Assembly: GCA_003220955.1 (NCBI GenBank)
Contig: QHTW01000140.1
Coordinates: forward strand, 2,971 to 9,015
DNA from: Gemmatimonadota bacterium
Lineage (GTDB): Bacteria; Gemmatimonadota; Gemmatimonadetes; Gemmatimonadales; GWC2-71-9
Direction: 5' to 3'
DNA: 6,045 nt
In this document: positions 5,637-6,045 of the stretch, piece after piece
How positions within the stretch are numbered: position 1 is the first letter of the stretch
How the letters are laid out: the number at the start of each line of letters is the position of its first letter
Notes under the pieces: generated by a model
The model's database searches: none
What the model saw: only the letters and a program-made list of their open reading frames with translations
What the model was told of the DNA's origin: nothing
Position numbers and translations under genes: made by a program

Positions 5637-6045
5637 TAACCGAAGAGTTTGTCAATTTCGTCCTCAGCCCCTTCGAGCAGACCCTTCTGGGCCTGGCCCG
5701 TCCCGACGCGATTGAACATCTCCTCGAACACCTTGTTCAGCTTTTCGACCGCCGCTTTCGCCTTGAGCTTCACGAGCCCCAGCGTCGCGCGCTGATCGAA
5801 CAGCACCACGAGAATGACGCGCTTCGCCACATCGGCGAGGAACATCGACTCGCGCTCCCCCTGGTGCACGAGCGACGCGAACTCGGCTTCCCCGATCATC
5901 TTCGCGAGCTGGTCGTTGGCGCTGAAATCGGCGGCCGTGAGGGAAGCGAAGGCGGTGGGATCGAACTGAGGTGTTTCTCCGACGGTGGCGACGAGCTGGC
6001 CGTTGCGGTCTACGAGCAGCGCACAGCGGGCGTTCGAGTCACGGA
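5636..6045 (-). CDS. mglB: MglB-type Roadblock/LC7 domain protein, 5' end outside window
   Basis: The frame is open to the window edge, with 135 residues visible and no start. The internal Met at 5899 is not the real start, because conserved Roadblock sequence continues upstream of it. The visible part begins DSNARCALLVDRNGQLVATVGE, the first two strands of the Roadblock/LC7 fold. It continues through DFSANDQLAKMIGE (helix), FASLVHQGERESMFLADVAKRVILVVLFDQRATLGLVKLKAKAA (central strands and helix) and a long C-terminal helix. MglB dimers act as the GTPase-activating partner of MglA and set front-rear polarity in Myxococcus. The immediately following MglA-type GTPase makes MglB the best name for what would otherwise be a generic Roadblock protein. 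Thermus MglB is about 163 residues, so some 20-30 residues are probably missing. The tail ends with an acidic stretch (GAEDEIDKLFG). The stop is TAG. Confidence 0.9.
   Translation of the reverse strand, partial: RDSNARCALLVDRNGQLVATVGETPQFDPTAFASLTAADFSANDQLAKMIGEAEFASLVHQGERESMFLADVAKRVILVVLFDQRATLGLVKLKAKAAVEKLNKVFEEMFNRVGTGQAQKGLLEGAEDEIDKLFG

Noticed and set aside
5636..5899. Reading mglB as a complete 87-residue protein starting at the Met at 5899
   Set aside because: The frame stays open to the window edge, and the 48 upstream residues contain the conserved first strands of the Roadblock fold, so the gene is cut by the window rather than short.

Overview
The window reads as GC-rich chromosomal DNA from a free-living bacterium. 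It is dominated by one tightly packed minus-strand gene block. In transcription order, from right to left, the block runs mglB (5' end cut off) - mglA - pgsA - cinA - alpha/beta-hydrolase - grpE - dnaJ - tRNA-Asn. The MglA/MglB pair beside pgsA and cinA, with a high-GC codon bias, suggests Gemmatimonadota or a similar MglA-bearing phylum (Myxococcota, Acidobacteriota, Deinococcota). This assignment is inferred from recalled gene content and protein flavour; no search was run.

Right part (about 4950-6045): MglB, a Roadblock/LC7 protein, and MglA, a small Ras-like GTPase. Together they form the bacterial cell-polarity switch: MglB is the GTPase-activating partner and MglA the switch. MglA keeps its nucleotide-binding motifs but carries roughly 30 extra residues after its NKRD motif.

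Middle part (about 2276-4937): the membrane enzyme PgsA (phosphatidylglycerophosphate synthase type), full-length CinA (nucleotide/NMN salvage) and an alpha/beta-hydrolase. The hydrolase retains the Asp and His of its triad but has glycine where the serine nucleophile should be. These genes meet at 4-nt GTGA and ATGA overlaps, so translation is probably coupled. A run of eight G residues (coding strand) sits at the end of cinA just before the hydrolase start.

Left part of the block (about 450-2233): the Hsp70 co-chaperones GrpE and DnaJ, joined by a one-base TAATG overlap, then a tRNA-Asn(GUU) 47 bp downstream on the same strand. Neither dnaK nor hrcA is in the window, and I saw no CIRCE-type operator upstream of grpE.

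Far left (1-447): the C-terminal part of a glycoside hydrolase family 27 enzyme (alpha-galactosidase type) on the plus strand. It converges on the tRNA with only 2 bp between them. Other long open frames, especially plus-strand ones opposite cinA and the hydrolase, are GC-rich shadow frames and are not annotated. No gene-free stretch exceeds about 125 bp. I found no CRISPR array, insertion sequence, riboswitch or convincing terminator. The window is largely conserved housekeeping content; the most unusual points are the hydrolase without a serine nucleophile and the MglA insertion.
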